Position numbers and translations under genes: made by a program
Notes under the pieces: generated by a model
Told to the model about the DNA's origin: nothing
What the model saw: only the letters and a program-made list of their open reading frames with translations
Databases searched by the model: none
Part shown: positions 19,421-28,336 of the stretch, one piece after another
How positions within the stretch are numbered: the stretch's first letter is position 1
Layout of the letters: every line of letters starts with the position of its first letter
Source of the DNA: Alphaproteobacteria bacterium
GTDB lineage: Bacteria > Pseudomonadota > Alphaproteobacteria > UBA8366
NCBI GenBank assembly: GCA_028281325.1
Contig: JANQKC010000021.1
Span: 62,001-126,000 of the forward strand
DNA: 64,000 nucleotides
Direction: 5' to 3'

Positions 19421-20023
19421 ATGAACGCGCAGTCACCCGATCACAACACCGCCGGCCTGGACCACCAACGAACCTTCCGCCTCGTCCTGGAAGGCATGTC
19501 GCGGCCGGGGCGGCTGGTAACGCTCGACGCCGGGGAACGACCGGTGGCGGCGCTCAACGCGGCGTCCGCCGCGGTTGCGCGGACACTGTTGGACGACACC
19601 ACGCCGCTTTGGATCGACCCGGCCTTGGCGGACGACAGCGTCATCGATTTTCTGCGTTTTCACTGCGGATGCCCGGTCACGGCCGACCCTGGCGCCGCGG
19701 CCTTCGCGCTTGCCGGGGACGGCCTGCCCGCGCTGGAGCGTTTCTCGATCGGCGACGACGAGTTTCCCGAAGCGTCGACGACGATCATCCTGCAGGTCGA
19801 ACGGCTGGCGCCCGGCGCCGACGTGGTTCTCGCGGGCCCCGGAATCGACGGCACAAGCGGTATCGCCGATCCAGGCCTGGCGGCGGATTTCTGGCCGCAG
19901 TGGGCGGCGCTCACCCCGCTTTATCCCTGCGGAATCGACATCATCCTGACGGCCGGCGACACGCTCTGTTGCCTGCCGCGCACGGTTCGCCGCGTCCTCG
20001 GACGGCCGGGCGAGGCGCAGTAG
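19421..20023 (+). CDS. phnH: C-P lyase core complex subunit PhnH
   Basis: 200 residues. The opening HQRTFRLVLEGMSRPGRLV is the standard PhnH N-terminus, and the middle (TLLDDTTPLWIDPAL) and C-terminus (ALTPLYPCGIDIILTAGD) follow the family. PhnH has a PLP-transferase-like fold without PLP and is a core-complex subunit needed for phosphonate breakdown. It starts 12 nt after phnG and ends 14 nt before phnI. Confidence 0.94.
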   Translation: MNAQSPDHNTAGLDHQRTFRLVLEGMSRPGRLVTLDAGERPVAALNAASAAVARTLLDDTTPLWIDPALADDSVIDFLRFHCGCPVTADPGAAAFALAGDGLPALERFSIGDDEFPEASTTIILQVERLAPGADVVLAGPGIDGTSGIADPGLAADFWPQWAALTPLYPCGIDIILTAGDTLCCLPRTVRRVLGRPGEAQ

Positions 20024-20037
20024 AAGGAAAAGCAAGA

Positions 20038-21129
20038 ATGTATGTGGCGGTTAAGGGCGGCGAAAAAGCGATCGACAACGCGCATCGCCTGCTGGCGGAG
20101 GAACGCCGCGGCGATCCGGAGTCTCCGGAAGTTTCGCTGAAGCAGATCGATCAGCAGCTTTCGCATTCGGTCGACCGCGTAATGACCGAAGGCGCGCTGT
20201 ACGATCGGGAGTTGGCGGCGCTGGCGATCAAACAGGCGCGCGGCGATCTGGTCGAGGCGATCTTCCTGCTCCGCGCCTATCGCACGACGCTGTCGCGGTT
20301 CGGCGCCAGCGAGCCGATCGACACCGCGAAGCTCCTCATCCGGCGGCGCATCTCCGCCACCTACAAGGACCTTCCGGGCGGTCAGGTGCTGGGACCGACC
20401 TTCGACTACACGCACCGGCTGCTCGACTTCTCCCTGGTCGACGGCACGGAACCGGAAGCCGCGGCCGAAAGCGACGGCGATCCCGACACGCCGATGCCGC
20501 GCGTCGTCGACCTGCTGAATCAGGAAGGGTTGATCGAGTCGGAAGACGCCGATGACGACACGCCCGTCGGCGACGTCACGCGCGAGGCGATGACGTTGCC
20601 GGCGGATCGCGATGTCCGGCTGCAAATGCTGGCGCGCGGGGACGAGGGGTTCGTGTTGTCGTTGGGATACTCGACCCAGCGCGGTTATGGCCGCAACCAC
20701 CCCTTCGCCGGCGAGATCCGGCTCGGCGAGGTCGAGGTGGACTTCACGCCGCCGGAACTCGGTTTCCCCGTCACGCTGGGCGAGATCACGGTGACCGAGT
20801 GTCAGATGGTCAATCAATTCGCCGGATCGGCGACCGAGCCGCCGCAGTTCACCCGCGGCTACGGCATTTCCTTCGGCCATTGCGAGCGTAAGACCATGGC
20901 GATGGCGAATGTCGACCGCGCCCTGCGCGCCCGCGATCTCGGCGAGGACGTCTCGGCGCCGGCCCAGGACGAGGAATTCGTGCTGTACCACGTGGACAAT
21001 GTCGAAGCGTCCGGCTTCGTCCAGCATCTCAAACTGCCGCACTATGTCGATTTTCAGTCGGAACTGGACACGGTGCGCCGGCTGCGGGCGGATGCGCAAG
21101 CGCGGCAAGCGGGGGTGGCGGCGGAATGA
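20038..21129 (+). CDS. phnI: C-P lyase core subunit PhnI (ribosyl-phosphonate nucleosidase/transferase)
   Basis: 363 residues from ATG 20038, an almost invariant opening (MYVAVKGGEKAIDNAHRLL). In the known pathway PhnI, with PhnGHL, displaces adenine of ATP with the phosphonate to give 5-triphosphoribosyl-1-phosphonate. Conserved blocks include RRISATYKDLPGGQVLGPTFDY, in two parts, and HVDNVEASGFVQHLKLPHYVDF near the C-terminus, also split by a variable residue. Its stop overlaps the phnJ start as ATGA, indicating translational coupling. A longer in-frame extension through phnH has no homology and was not used. Confidence 0.95.
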   Translation: MYVAVKGGEKAIDNAHRLLAEERRGDPESPEVSLKQIDQQLSHSVDRVMTEGALYDRELAALAIKQARGDLVEAIFLLRAYRTTLSRFGASEPIDTAKLLIRRRISATYKDLPGGQVLGPTFDYTHRLLDFSLVDGTEPEAAAESDGDPDTPMPRVVDLLNQEGLIESEDADDDTPVGDVTREAMTLPADRDVRLQMLARGDEGFVLSLGYSTQRGYGRNHPFAGEIRLGEVEVDFTPPELGFPVTLGEITVTECQMVNQFAGSATEPPQFTRGYGISFGHCERKTMAMANVDRALRARDLGEDVSAPAQDEEFVLYHVDNVEASGFVQHLKLPHYVDFQSELDTVRRLRADAQARQAGVAAE

Positions 21130-22013
21130 CCGAACCCGCGCAACAGCCCCTGACCGGCTACAACTTCGCGTATCTCGACGAGCAGACGAAGCGCATGATC
21201 CGCCGCTCGATCCTGAAGGCGGTCGCCATCCCGGGGCATCAGATTCCCTTCGGCAGCCGCGAAATGCCCCTGCCCTACGGCTGGGGCACCGGCGGAATCC
21301 AGGTTACCGCCAGCATCATCGGCAAGGACGATACCCTGAAGGTCATCGACCAGGGCGCGGACGACACGACGAACGCTGTCAGCATCCGCAAATTCTTCGC
21401 CGCGACCGCCGGCGTCGCGACGACCGAGCGGACGACCGAAGCGACCATCGTACAGACCCGGCACCGCATTCCCGAGACGCCGTTGACCGAGAACCAGATC
21501 ATCGTCTACCAGGTGCCGATTCCCGAACCGCTGCGCTGGCTCGAACCGCGCGAGGTGGAAACGCGCAAGATGCACGCGCTCGCGGAATACGGACCGATGC
21601 ATGTCCAACTCTACGAGCAGATCGCGAAATACGGCCGCATCGCCGCCAGCTACGATTATCCGGTCGTCGTGAACGGCCGGTATCTCATGCGGCCGAGCCC
21701 GATCCCCAAATTCGACAATCCGAAGATGGACAACAATCCGGCCCTGCAGTTGTTCGGCGCGGGGCGCGAGAAGCGCATCTACGCCGTGCCGCCCTACACC
21801 TCGGTCAAAAGCCTCGATTTCGAGGATTATCCGTTCAGTGTCGAAAGCTGGGAGCATTGCTGCGCGCTGTGCGGTTCGACCGACAGCTATCTCGACGAGA
21901 TCATCACCGACGACCGCGGCGGCAAAATGTTCGTGTGTTCCGATACGGATTACTGCACCCAACGGCAAGAAAACGGCCATTTCGGACCGCTCGGCAGCGA
22001 GGCGGCGGAATGA
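21126..22013 (+). CDS. phnJ: Carbon-phosphorus lyase PhnJ (radical SAM-type)
   Basis: 295-residue catalytic subunit that breaks the C-P bond of 5-phosphoribosyl-1-phosphonate with a [4Fe-4S]/SAM radical mechanism. The cysteines at 246, 249, 271 and 277 correspond, with a constant shift of five, to E. coli C241, C244, C266 and C272. The glycyl-radical position is G37 in AIPGHQIPF. The last cysteine (C277) is the proposed thiyl site. Starts and stops overlap phnI and phnK by 4 bp each. All residues needed for activity are present. Confidence 0.97.
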   Translation: MTEPAQQPLTGYNFAYLDEQTKRMIRRSILKAVAIPGHQIPFGSREMPLPYGWGTGGIQVTASIIGKDDTLKVIDQGADDTTNAVSIRKFFAATAGVATTERTTEATIVQTRHRIPETPLTENQIIVYQVPIPEPLRWLEPREVETRKMHALAEYGPMHVQLYEQIAKYGRIAASYDYPVVVNGRYLMRPSPIPKFDNPKMDNNPALQLFGAGREKRIYAVPPYTSVKSLDFEDYPFSVESWEHCCALCGSTDSYLDEIITDDRGGKMFVCSDTDYCTQRQENGHFGPLGSEAAE

Positions 22014-22807
22014 CCGATCGCATCAGTCATAACGCCGATACGCCGCTGCTCCGCGTCGACTCCCTGTCGAAAAGCTATGGGCCGGTCGTGGGCTGTCGCG
22101 ATGTGGCGTTCGACCTGTGGCCCGGAGAGGTGCTGGGCATCGTCGGCGAGTCCGGATCGGGCAAGACGACGCTGCTGAAATGCGTGTCCGCGCAGCTCGA
22201 GCCGGACGGCGGCGCGGTGCAATACGACACGCGCGACGACGGCCCGCGCGATGTGTACGGCCTGTCCGAAGCGCGGCGCCGGCTGCTGATGCGGACCGAC
22301 TGGGGCATCGTCCATCAAAATCCGCGCGACGGCCTGCGGTTCGGCATCTCCGCCGGCGCGAATGTAGGCGAACGGTTGATCGCGGTCGGCGAACGGCATT
22401 ACGGGGATCTCCGCGCCGAGGTAACGGACTGGCTCGAACGCGTCGAGATGGATATCGGCCGCATGGACGACCTGCCGTCGACCTTTTCGGGCGGCATGCA
22501 ACAGCGTGTGCAGATCGCCCGCAACCTGATCACCCGGCCGCGGCTGGTCTTCATGGACGAACCGACCAGCGGACTCGACGTGTCGGTCCAGGCGCGGCTG
22601 CTCGATCTCATCCGCATGCTGGTGGGCACGCTGCGCATCGCCTGCATCATCGTCACCCACGACTTGGGGGTGGTCCGGCTGCTCACGCATCGGACGATCG
22701 TGATGCAGAAAGGAGAAGTGGTGGAACACGGCCTGACCGACCAAGTGCTGGACGATCCGCAACACCCATACACCCAACTGCTCGTCTCATCGATACTGCC
22801 GGTATAG
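22010..22807 (+). CDS. phnK: C-P lyase ABC-type ATPase PhnK
   Basis: 265 residues from ATG 22010, overlapping phnJ by 4 bp (ATGA). ABC ATPase fold with Walker A GESGSGKTT (46-54), signature FSGGMQQRVQ, Walker B RLVFMDEPTSGLD and switch His in VTHDLG. PhnK is not a membrane transporter ATPase; in the known complex it binds PhnJ on the C-P lyase core. The opening LLRVDSLSKSYGPVVGCRDV is typical of the family. Confidence 0.95.
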   Translation: MTDRISHNADTPLLRVDSLSKSYGPVVGCRDVAFDLWPGEVLGIVGESGSGKTTLLKCVSAQLEPDGGAVQYDTRDDGPRDVYGLSEARRRLLMRTDWGIVHQNPRDGLRFGISAGANVGERLIAVGERHYGDLRAEVTDWLERVEMDIGRMDDLPSTFSGGMQQRVQIARNLITRPRLVFMDEPTSGLDVSVQARLLDLIRMLVGTLRIACIIVTHDLGVVRLLTHRTIVMQKGEVVEHGLTDQVLDDPQHPYTQLLVSSILPV

Positions 22808-22811
22808 CCAC

Positions 22812-23519
22812 ATGACTGACACGGATACGCTTCTGAACGCGCGCAACCTCAGCAAGACCTTCACCTTGCACACCCAAGGCGGCGTGCGGCTGCCGGTCTT
22901 CGACGGGTTGGACCTATCGCTTCAACGAGGACAATGCCTTGTGTTGGTCGGCCCGTCCGGCGCCGGGAAATCGTCGTTGCTGCGCTGCCTCTACGGCAAC
23001 TATCTGGTGCAGCACGGCGAGGTCATGGTCCGGCACGACGGGCGCATGATCGACCTGACCCAGGCGACGACGCGCGACCTTTTGGATGTCCGGTTACGCA
23101 CCCTCGGCTTCGTCAGCCAGTTCCTGCGCGTCATTCCGCGCGTCAGCACGCTCGACGTGGTTGCCGAACCGCTGTTGGCGCAAGGATGCGGCGAGGACGA
23201 CGCCCGCGACAAGGCATCGACGATGCTGGCGCGCCTCAACATTCCCGACCGTTTGTGGTCGATCGCGCCGGCGACCTTTTCCGGCGGCGAACAGCAGCGC
23301 GTGAATATCGCCCGCTGCTTCGTGGCGGACTATCCGATCTTGCTGCTGGACGAACCGACCGCGTCGCTCGACGTGGACAACCGAAAGATCGTCCTCGACC
23401 TGATCACCGAGGCGCGGCGGCGCGGCACCGGCATCATCGGCATTTTCCACGACCCACAGGATCGCGCGGCCGTGGCGACCGACACGCTCGAACTGGCGGC
23501 AATGGATCAAGCAGCATGA
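22812..23519 (+). CDS. phnL: C-P lyase ABC-type ATPase PhnL
   Basis: 235 residues. Walker A GPSGAGKSS, signature FSGGEQQRVN, Walker B ILLLDEPTASLD and a His in GIFHDPQDRAAV in place of the usual switch motif. PhnL works with PhnG/H/I in forming the ribosyl phosphonate and docks on PhnK. It starts 4 nt after phnK and overlaps phnM by 4 bp. Confidence 0.95.
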   Translation: MTDTDTLLNARNLSKTFTLHTQGGVRLPVFDGLDLSLQRGQCLVLVGPSGAGKSSLLRCLYGNYLVQHGEVMVRHDGRMIDLTQATTRDLLDVRLRTLGFVSQFLRVIPRVSTLDVVAEPLLAQGCGEDDARDKASTMLARLNIPDRLWSIAPATFSGGEQQRVNIARCFVADYPILLLDEPTASLDVDNRKIVLDLITEARRRGTGIIGIFHDPQDRAAVATDTLELAAMDQAA

Positions 23520-24655
23520 GCGCCGACGAACAGGTCTTCACGAACGCGCGCCTCGTGCTGCGCAATCAAGTCGTCCGCGGCACGTTGGTCGTGCGCGATG
23601 GCCTGATCGCCGATTTCGATTCTACGCCGAGCGCCGTCGGCGAAGGGTTGGATGGCGACCTGCTGATGCCGGGTCTGGTCGAACTGCATACCGATCACCT
23701 GGAAAAGCATGCGACGCCACGGCCCGGCGTGTCCTGGAATCCGATGTCCGCGGTCATGGCGCATGACGCCCAGCTCTGCGGCGCCGGCATCACGACCGTT
23801 CTCGACGCCGTCCGCATCGGCGACCGCGAGCATGAAGGCGACCGCTGCGACGAGGTGACGGGAATCGTCCGCGAAATCGCGGAGTGCGGCGCACGCGGCG
23901 TCTTGCGGGCGGAGCATCTCCTGCATATCCGCTGCGAGATCAGCGCGCCCGGCGTCGTGGAAATGTTCGACGTGATCGCGGGCAATCCGCTGATCCGCCT
24001 CGTATCGCTGATGGACCATACGCCGGGACAGCGGCAGTTCACCAGCCTGGAGCAATGGCGCAAGTACTACGGCGGGAAGAACAACAAGTCGCGGCAGGAA
24101 CTGGATGACTTGATGCGGCATATGCAGGCGAATGCCGAAGTTCATTCCGACCCGCAGCGCCGCGAGGTGGCGTCGCGCTGCCGCGAGATGGGGTACGCGC
24201 TCGCCAGCCATGACGATGCGACCGAAGACCATGTATCGGAAGCGGTCGAACTCGGCCTGACGATTTCGGAGTTTCCGACCACCCATGAGGCGGCGGCGGC
24301 GGCGAAACGTCATGGCATGACGGTGATCGCCGGGTCGCCGAATGTCGTTCGCGGCGGCTCGCATTCGGGCAACGTGGCGGCCGCCGATCTGGCCCGCGCC
24401 GGCCATCTCGACGCGTTGTCGTCCGACTATGTTCCGATCAGCCTGCTGCACAGCGCCTTCATGCTGCCCGAACGGGCGGACATCGATCTCGTCGACGCCG
24501 TCCGAAAGATCACCGCGACACCGGCGGAGATGGTGGGGCTGGAAGACCGCGGGGAAATTGCGGTCGGGAAACGCGCCGATCTGATTCAGGTCAACGATTC
24601 ATTTGCCTCGCCGGTGGTCCGGCGGGTCTGGCGGGAAGGAAGCCGGGTGGCATGA
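23516..24655 (+). CDS. phnM: 5-triphosphoribosyl-1-phosphonate diphosphohydrolase PhnM
   Basis: 379-residue amidohydrolase-fold enzyme that removes diphosphate from the ribosyl-triphosphate intermediate. Metal-binding features: LVELHTDHLEKH (H-T-D-H), a lysine-rich GGKNNKSRQELDD segment, EVHSDPQRREV, ASHDDATEDHV and a C-terminal AVGKRADLI typical of the amidohydrolase small domain. It begins at the ATGA overlap with phnL and ends at an ATGA overlap with the HD-domain gene. Confidence 0.95.
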   Translation: MSADEQVFTNARLVLRNQVVRGTLVVRDGLIADFDSTPSAVGEGLDGDLLMPGLVELHTDHLEKHATPRPGVSWNPMSAVMAHDAQLCGAGITTVLDAVRIGDREHEGDRCDEVTGIVREIAECGARGVLRAEHLLHIRCEISAPGVVEMFDVIAGNPLIRLVSLMDHTPGQRQFTSLEQWRKYYGGKNNKSRQELDDLMRHMQANAEVHSDPQRREVASRCREMGYALASHDDATEDHVSEAVELGLTISEFPTTHEAAAAAKRHGMTVIAGSPNVVRGGSHSGNVAAADLARAGHLDALSSDYVPISLLHSAFMLPERADIDLVDAVRKITATPAEMVGLEDRGEIAVGKRADLIQVNDSFASPVVRRVWREGSRVA

Positions 24656-25221
24656 CCGACGCAGCAGCGGATAGGGATCCCATCGAAACGATCCTGGCGA
24701 TCTATCGCGACAAGGGGTGCCGCCACTATGGCCGCGAACGCGTGACGCAGACGGCGCATGCCCTGCAATGCGCGATGCTTGCCGAGAAGGAAGGCGCGCC
24801 CTCCGCCCTCATCGTGGCCGCCCTGCTGCACGATATCGGTCACCTCACCAATCCGGACGACAAAGCCGCGACGAACCGCGGCGAGGACGCGTATCACGAA
24901 TCCACCGGGCGGGACTATCTATCCCAATGGTTCGGCCCCGAGGTTACGGAACCGATCCTCTGGCATGTTGCGGCGAAACGCTATTTGACGGCGACCGAAC
25001 CCGATTACTTCGCATCCTTGTCGCAAGGTTCGGTCCGAAGCTTGGAACTGCAAGGCGGACCGTTTACAGCCGAACGGGCCGACGCCTTCGCCGACCGTCC
25101 CCACGCCGCCGGCGCGATCCGGGTGCGGCGTTGGGACGATAAGGCGAAAACGCCCGGCTTGGAAACGCCGCCGCTGGAGCATTTCTGGCCCCATCTCGAA
25201 GCCTGTCTGACCGTTCGATGA
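24652..25221 (+). CDS. HD-domain protein of phosphonate operons
   Basis: 189-residue HD phosphohydrolase with the metal motif in VAALLHDIGHLTN (H60-D61) and additional ligands expected in HESTGRDYL and LWHVAAKRYL. It belongs to the HD group found within C-P lyase and related phosphonate operons; members related to PhnZ are mixed-valent diiron oxygenases, but this one cannot be assigned that reaction from sequence. Four-bp overlaps with phnM and the DUF1045 gene place it firmly in the same transcript. Confidence 0.85.
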   Translation: MTDAAADRDPIETILAIYRDKGCRHYGRERVTQTAHALQCAMLAEKEGAPSALIVAALLHDIGHLTNPDDKAATNRGEDAYHESTGRDYLSQWFGPEVTEPILWHVAAKRYLTATEPDYFASLSQGSVRSLELQGGPFTAERADAFADRPHAAGAIRVRRWDDKAKTPGLETPPLEHFWPHLEACLTVR

Positions 25222-26003
25222 CTGTCCGGTGCGCCGTATATTTCGCGCCCCACCCGAAAGACCCATTGGGACAGGTTGGTAATGCCTGGTTGGGCCGCAA
25301 TCCGGCAACCGGCGAAGCCTGCGCACAACCGACCCTGGATACGATCGCATCCGACCGGCTGCGCAAGATCACCGCGTCGCCCCGCCGCTATGGCCTGCAC
25401 GCGACGCTCAAGGCGCCTTTCGAACTGGCGGCCGGCCGGACGATCGCGCAATTGGACGATGCCATCGTCGCGCTTGCCGCGGCGCGCGACCCGATCGCCG
25501 GGCTTCGGCTAACGGTATCGGAGTTGAGCGGTTTCCTTGCGCTCACCTTGAGCGAAACCTCCCGCGCCGTCGAGAACCTGGCGTCGGATTGCGTGCGCGG
25601 TTTCGACCCGTTCCGGGCGCCGCTGCGGGACGAGGACTTGCGCCGCCGTCGCCAAGCCGAGCTCAGCAATTTCGAAGACGCCCTGCTTCTTCGCTGGGGG
25701 TATCCGTATGTGATGGAGGCGTTCCGCTTCCACATCACGCTGACCGGGCGACTGCCGACCGAAGGTCGCGCTCCCATCAAGAAAGCCCTGCAGCGGATTT
25801 TTCAGCCGATCCTCGGCGCAGCGTTCGCGATCGACGGTATCGCGTTGTTCCTTCAGGAAGGCCGCGACCGCCCGTTCCATATGGTGCGGCGTTACACGCT
25901 CGGCAGTGGAGCCGTCACGAGTTTCCCGATGAACGAGTCGATCGACCGGCCGACGGGCCCGACGTTGGAGAACGTGATCACGTCCTCACCGCAGACCCGA
26001 TAA
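25218..26003 (+). CDS. DUF1045 phosphonate-operon protein (2H phosphoesterase-like)
   Basis: 261 residues. The family is a standard member of C-P lyase operons and shows 2H-phosphoesterase-like features: RYGLHATLKAPFEL (first H-x-T) and RFHITLTGRL (second H-x-T). A role on cyclic ribose phosphate is plausible, since PhnP does that in E. coli and phnP is absent here, but this is inference. The conserved domain ends near RRYTLGSG (about residue 232). The remaining 30 or so residues form a tail encoded over the 3' end of phnN on the other strand (112-bp overlap). Confidence 0.85.
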   Translation: MTVRCAVYFAPHPKDPLGQVGNAWLGRNPATGEACAQPTLDTIASDRLRKITASPRRYGLHATLKAPFELAAGRTIAQLDDAIVALAAARDPIAGLRLTVSELSGFLALTLSETSRAVENLASDCVRGFDPFRAPLRDEDLRRRRQAELSNFEDALLLRWGYPYVMEAFRFHITLTGRLPTEGRAPIKKALQRIFQPILGAAFAIDGIALFLQEGRDRPFHMVRRYTLGSGAVTSFPMNESIDRPTGPTLENVITSSPQTR

Positions 26004-26503
26004 GCGGCGGCGCGGTCGAGCCGCGCCGCAATCTCGCTTTCGGATTCACGGCCGCGCGCCGCCAGCCGCGCTGCCAACACGTCCCGCGGGGCGGAAACCG
26101 AAATCACCCGTATCGGCCCGAACCGCCGGCGCGCCGTATCGATTACGCCGCGGCTGACATTCGCGACCACGGTCGCGCCGTCGGCCAGGTGGTCGGCTAT
26201 ATCGGCCGGCACGCCATAGCCGAACCCATGCGCGTCCCACGACAACGCGTAGCCGCCGGCCCGCTGTATCGCGAGGAAGTCCATGCGCGACACCGGGCGG
26301 TGCCGTTCGCCCGAGACGGACGCGGGTCGGGTTATATCGCGGCGTGCGAAGCGGACCCGCGGGTCGGCCGCAAGCCGCGCGCGGGCGCCATCCAGCAACG
26401 TGTCCTTGCCGACGCCGGACGGCCCGACCACCAGCACCAACGTTCCCTGGCTGCCCGCTCCATCGGTTGCGGTGAGAGGCTCGCGTTCAACGTCCTGCGT
26501 CAT
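25892..26503 (-). CDS. phnN: Ribose 1,5-bisphosphate phosphokinase PhnN
   Basis: 203 residues from ATG 26503, which shares one base with the phnE stop (TGATG). It makes PRPP from ribose 1,5-bisphosphate, the last C-P lyase step. P-loop GPSGVGKDT (27-35) follows a short polar leader; then RFARRDITRPAS, a guanylate-kinase-like ALSWDAHGFGYGVP and DVITFSNVGPVGRSIDSF at the C-terminus, where the family has VxxDNSG. The last 37 codons overlap the convergent DUF1045 gene. Being last in the transporter operon, it ties uptake to the end of the pathway. Confidence 0.93.
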   Translation of the reverse strand: MTQDVEREPLTATDGAGSQGTLVLVVGPSGVGKDTLLDGARARLAADPRVRFARRDITRPASVSGERHRPVSRMDFLAIQRAGGYALSWDAHGFGYGVPADIADHLADGATVVANVSRGVIDTARRRFGPIRVISVSAPRDVLAARLAARGRESESEIAARLDRAAAYRVCGEDVITFSNVGPVGRSIDSFIGKLVTAPLPSV

Positions 26504-27369
26504 CAGGGGCGATACTCTTCCGCTTGAATGATGCGCATCCGGATCAATTTCGACAGATGATCGATGATCGACACGGTGATCAGGATCATGATGATGATCA
26601 GGCAGGCTTCGTCCCAATTGTTCACGCGGATGCGATCCGCGAGCTGCAGGCCGATCCCGCCCGCGCCGACGATCCCCAGGATCGTCGCGGATCGCGTGTT
26701 GGACTCGAAGTAGTACAGCGATTGGCTGAGGATGACCGGGATGATCTGCGGCAGAATGCCGAACCGTACGACTTCTACCTCGCTGGCGCCGGAGGCCCGC
26801 ACGCCCTCGACCTGCTTGCGGTCGATATTCTCGATCGCTTCGGCGAACAGCTTAGACAAGGTGCCCATGTCGCCGACGATGATGGCCAAGATGCCGGCAA
26901 ACGGGCCAAGGCCGACGACATTCACGAAAATCAGCGCCCAGATCAGCGTGTCGACGCCGCGAACGGAATCGAACATGCGCCGCAGGGTGAAATGGAAGAA
27001 CCAATTCGGCAGCACATTTTTAGCGCCCAGAAACCCGAAGGGAAGCGCGATCAACGCCGCGAACAAAGTGCCGAAGAAGGCCATGCCCAGCGTTTCTAGG
27101 ATCGCGTATAAGAATTCCCAGAACCAGCCGTTGGCGGCCGGCGGGAACATGAATTCCAACAGCCAGCCGAGTTTGCTGACGCCTTCGATGAGGCGCGGCA
27201 GGTCGAAGAATCCGGCGTGCCAGAAGCTGTAGACGACCGCGCCGGCGAACAACCCCCAGACCAAATAGGTTCGGAATTTTTCCGCCGGGGTCGCCCCGAA
27301 CGCACGGGGCCATTTCTGTTGGGCCGCGGAGACGGCGCTGCGGTCGGGAAGTCTGGTGACTTGGGTCAT
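26503..27369 (-). CDS. phnE: Phosphonate ABC importer permease PhnE (copy 2)
   Basis: 288 residues from ATG 27369 (4-bp overlap with the other phnE). Inner-membrane permease with about six TM segments and the EAA-like loop VEGVRASGASEVEVVRFGIL. The C-terminal half NTRSATILGIVGAGGIGLQL is a PhnE/SsuC-like hallmark. Together with the upstream copy it forms a heterodimeric channel energised by PhnC and fed by PhnD. An extended open frame to 27996 lies inside the other permease gene in a different frame and is spurious. Confidence 0.94.
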   Translation of the reverse strand: MTQVTRLPDRSAVSAAQQKWPRAFGATPAEKFRTYLVWGLFAGAVVYSFWHAGFFDLPRLIEGVSKLGWLLEFMFPPAANGWFWEFLYAILETLGMAFFGTLFAALIALPFGFLGAKNVLPNWFFHFTLRRMFDSVRGVDTLIWALIFVNVVGLGPFAGILAIIVGDMGTLSKLFAEAIENIDRKQVEGVRASGASEVEVVRFGILPQIIPVILSQSLYYFESNTRSATILGIVGAGGIGLQLADRIRVNNWDEACLIIIMILITVSIIDHLSKLIRMRIIQAEEYRP

Positions 27370-28262
27370 GCTGTTTGCTGCTCCGGGATAAAGCGGTGAC
27401 GGAGCTTCTCGCAGCTCATATCGATCAGCGACACCGTGACGATGATCATCAGCACCAGCGCGCTGACGTCGGTGTAAACGAACTGCCGGATCACGAACAT
27501 CAGCTCCTGACCCACGCCGCCCGCGCCGACGAATCCGATCACCGCGGCGGAGCGGACATTGATCTCGAAGCGCAGAAGCGCGTAGCTGAGATAGTTCGGC
27601 AGGACCTGCGGGATCACGGCCAGCCGGATGATCTGGAACCAGTTGCCGCCGCTGGCGCGGACGCCCTCGACCGTTCCCATATCGACGTTTTCGTTCACTT
27701 CGGCGAACAGTTTGCCGAGCGCGCCGGCCGAGTGAACGGCGATGGCCAGGACACCCGGCAACGGCCCGAGGCCGAAGGCGAAGACAAAGATCATCGCATA
27801 CACGAGTTCCGGAACGGCGCGCGCAATTTCGGTAAGCCGGCGGGCGATGAAGTAAACCCAACCGCTGGACACCAAATTGCGCGACCCGGCGAAGCAGAAG
27901 ACAAGCGCGCCGACGGTGCCGATGAAGGTGCCGAGAAAGGCGATGACCACCGTGTCGAACAGCAGCATCAGCCATTTCGGGAAGGCCCAATACCATTCGC
28001 GAACGTCCGCGACGACGCTGTCGGCACGGATTGGCGGGATCGTGTCGGATATGTAGTTGAAGAAACCGGGCACGCCTTCGACCAAGGTCGCGATGTTCAC
28101 TTCGCCGACGATCACCGAAAAGACGAACATGGCGGCGAATAGAAAGGCGAAGAGGATTTCCTTCGACCTGCGGGCGCGGATCAGCGCCAGGCGGTTACGC
28201 TCGAAATCGGCGACCGCGTCGCCGCTGCTGATGGGGGGTGCGCTCACAACGATCCCTGACAT
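27366..28262 (-). CDS. phnE: Phosphonate ABC importer permease PhnE (copy 1)
   Basis: 298 residues, inner membrane. It has a cytoplasmic N-terminal stretch (FERNRLALIRARRSKEI) before TM1, the EAA-like loop VEGVRASGGNWFQIIRLAVI and the repeated family end NVRSAAVIGFVGAGGVGQEL. It is similar to the next gene but clearly diverged, so this is an old duplication. It follows phnD by 74 bp and overlaps the second permease by 4 bp. Confidence 0.94.
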   Translation of the reverse strand: MSGIVVSAPPISSGDAVADFERNRLALIRARRSKEILFAFLFAAMFVFSVIVGEVNIATLVEGVPGFFNYISDTIPPIRADSVVADVREWYWAFPKWLMLLFDTVVIAFLGTFIGTVGALVFCFAGSRNLVSSGWVYFIARRLTEIARAVPELVYAMIFVFAFGLGPLPGVLAIAVHSAGALGKLFAEVNENVDMGTVEGVRASGGNWFQIIRLAVIPQVLPNYLSYALLRFEINVRSAAVIGFVGAGGVGQELMFVIRQFVYTDVSALVLMIIVTVSLIDMSCEKLRHRFIPEQQTA

Positions 28263-28336
28263 GCGGATGGCAAAAAGAGGACGGGCGGAAGGCCGAAAGA
28301 ATCTCTCACGGCAGCTTCCGCCCGCGGGGGTCGGTG

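Noticed and set aside
19405-20037. Upstream in-frame extension that would fuse sequence over phnH to phnI
   Set aside because: PhnI starts canonically at 20038; the upstream translation is Arg/Gly-rich shadow of phnH.
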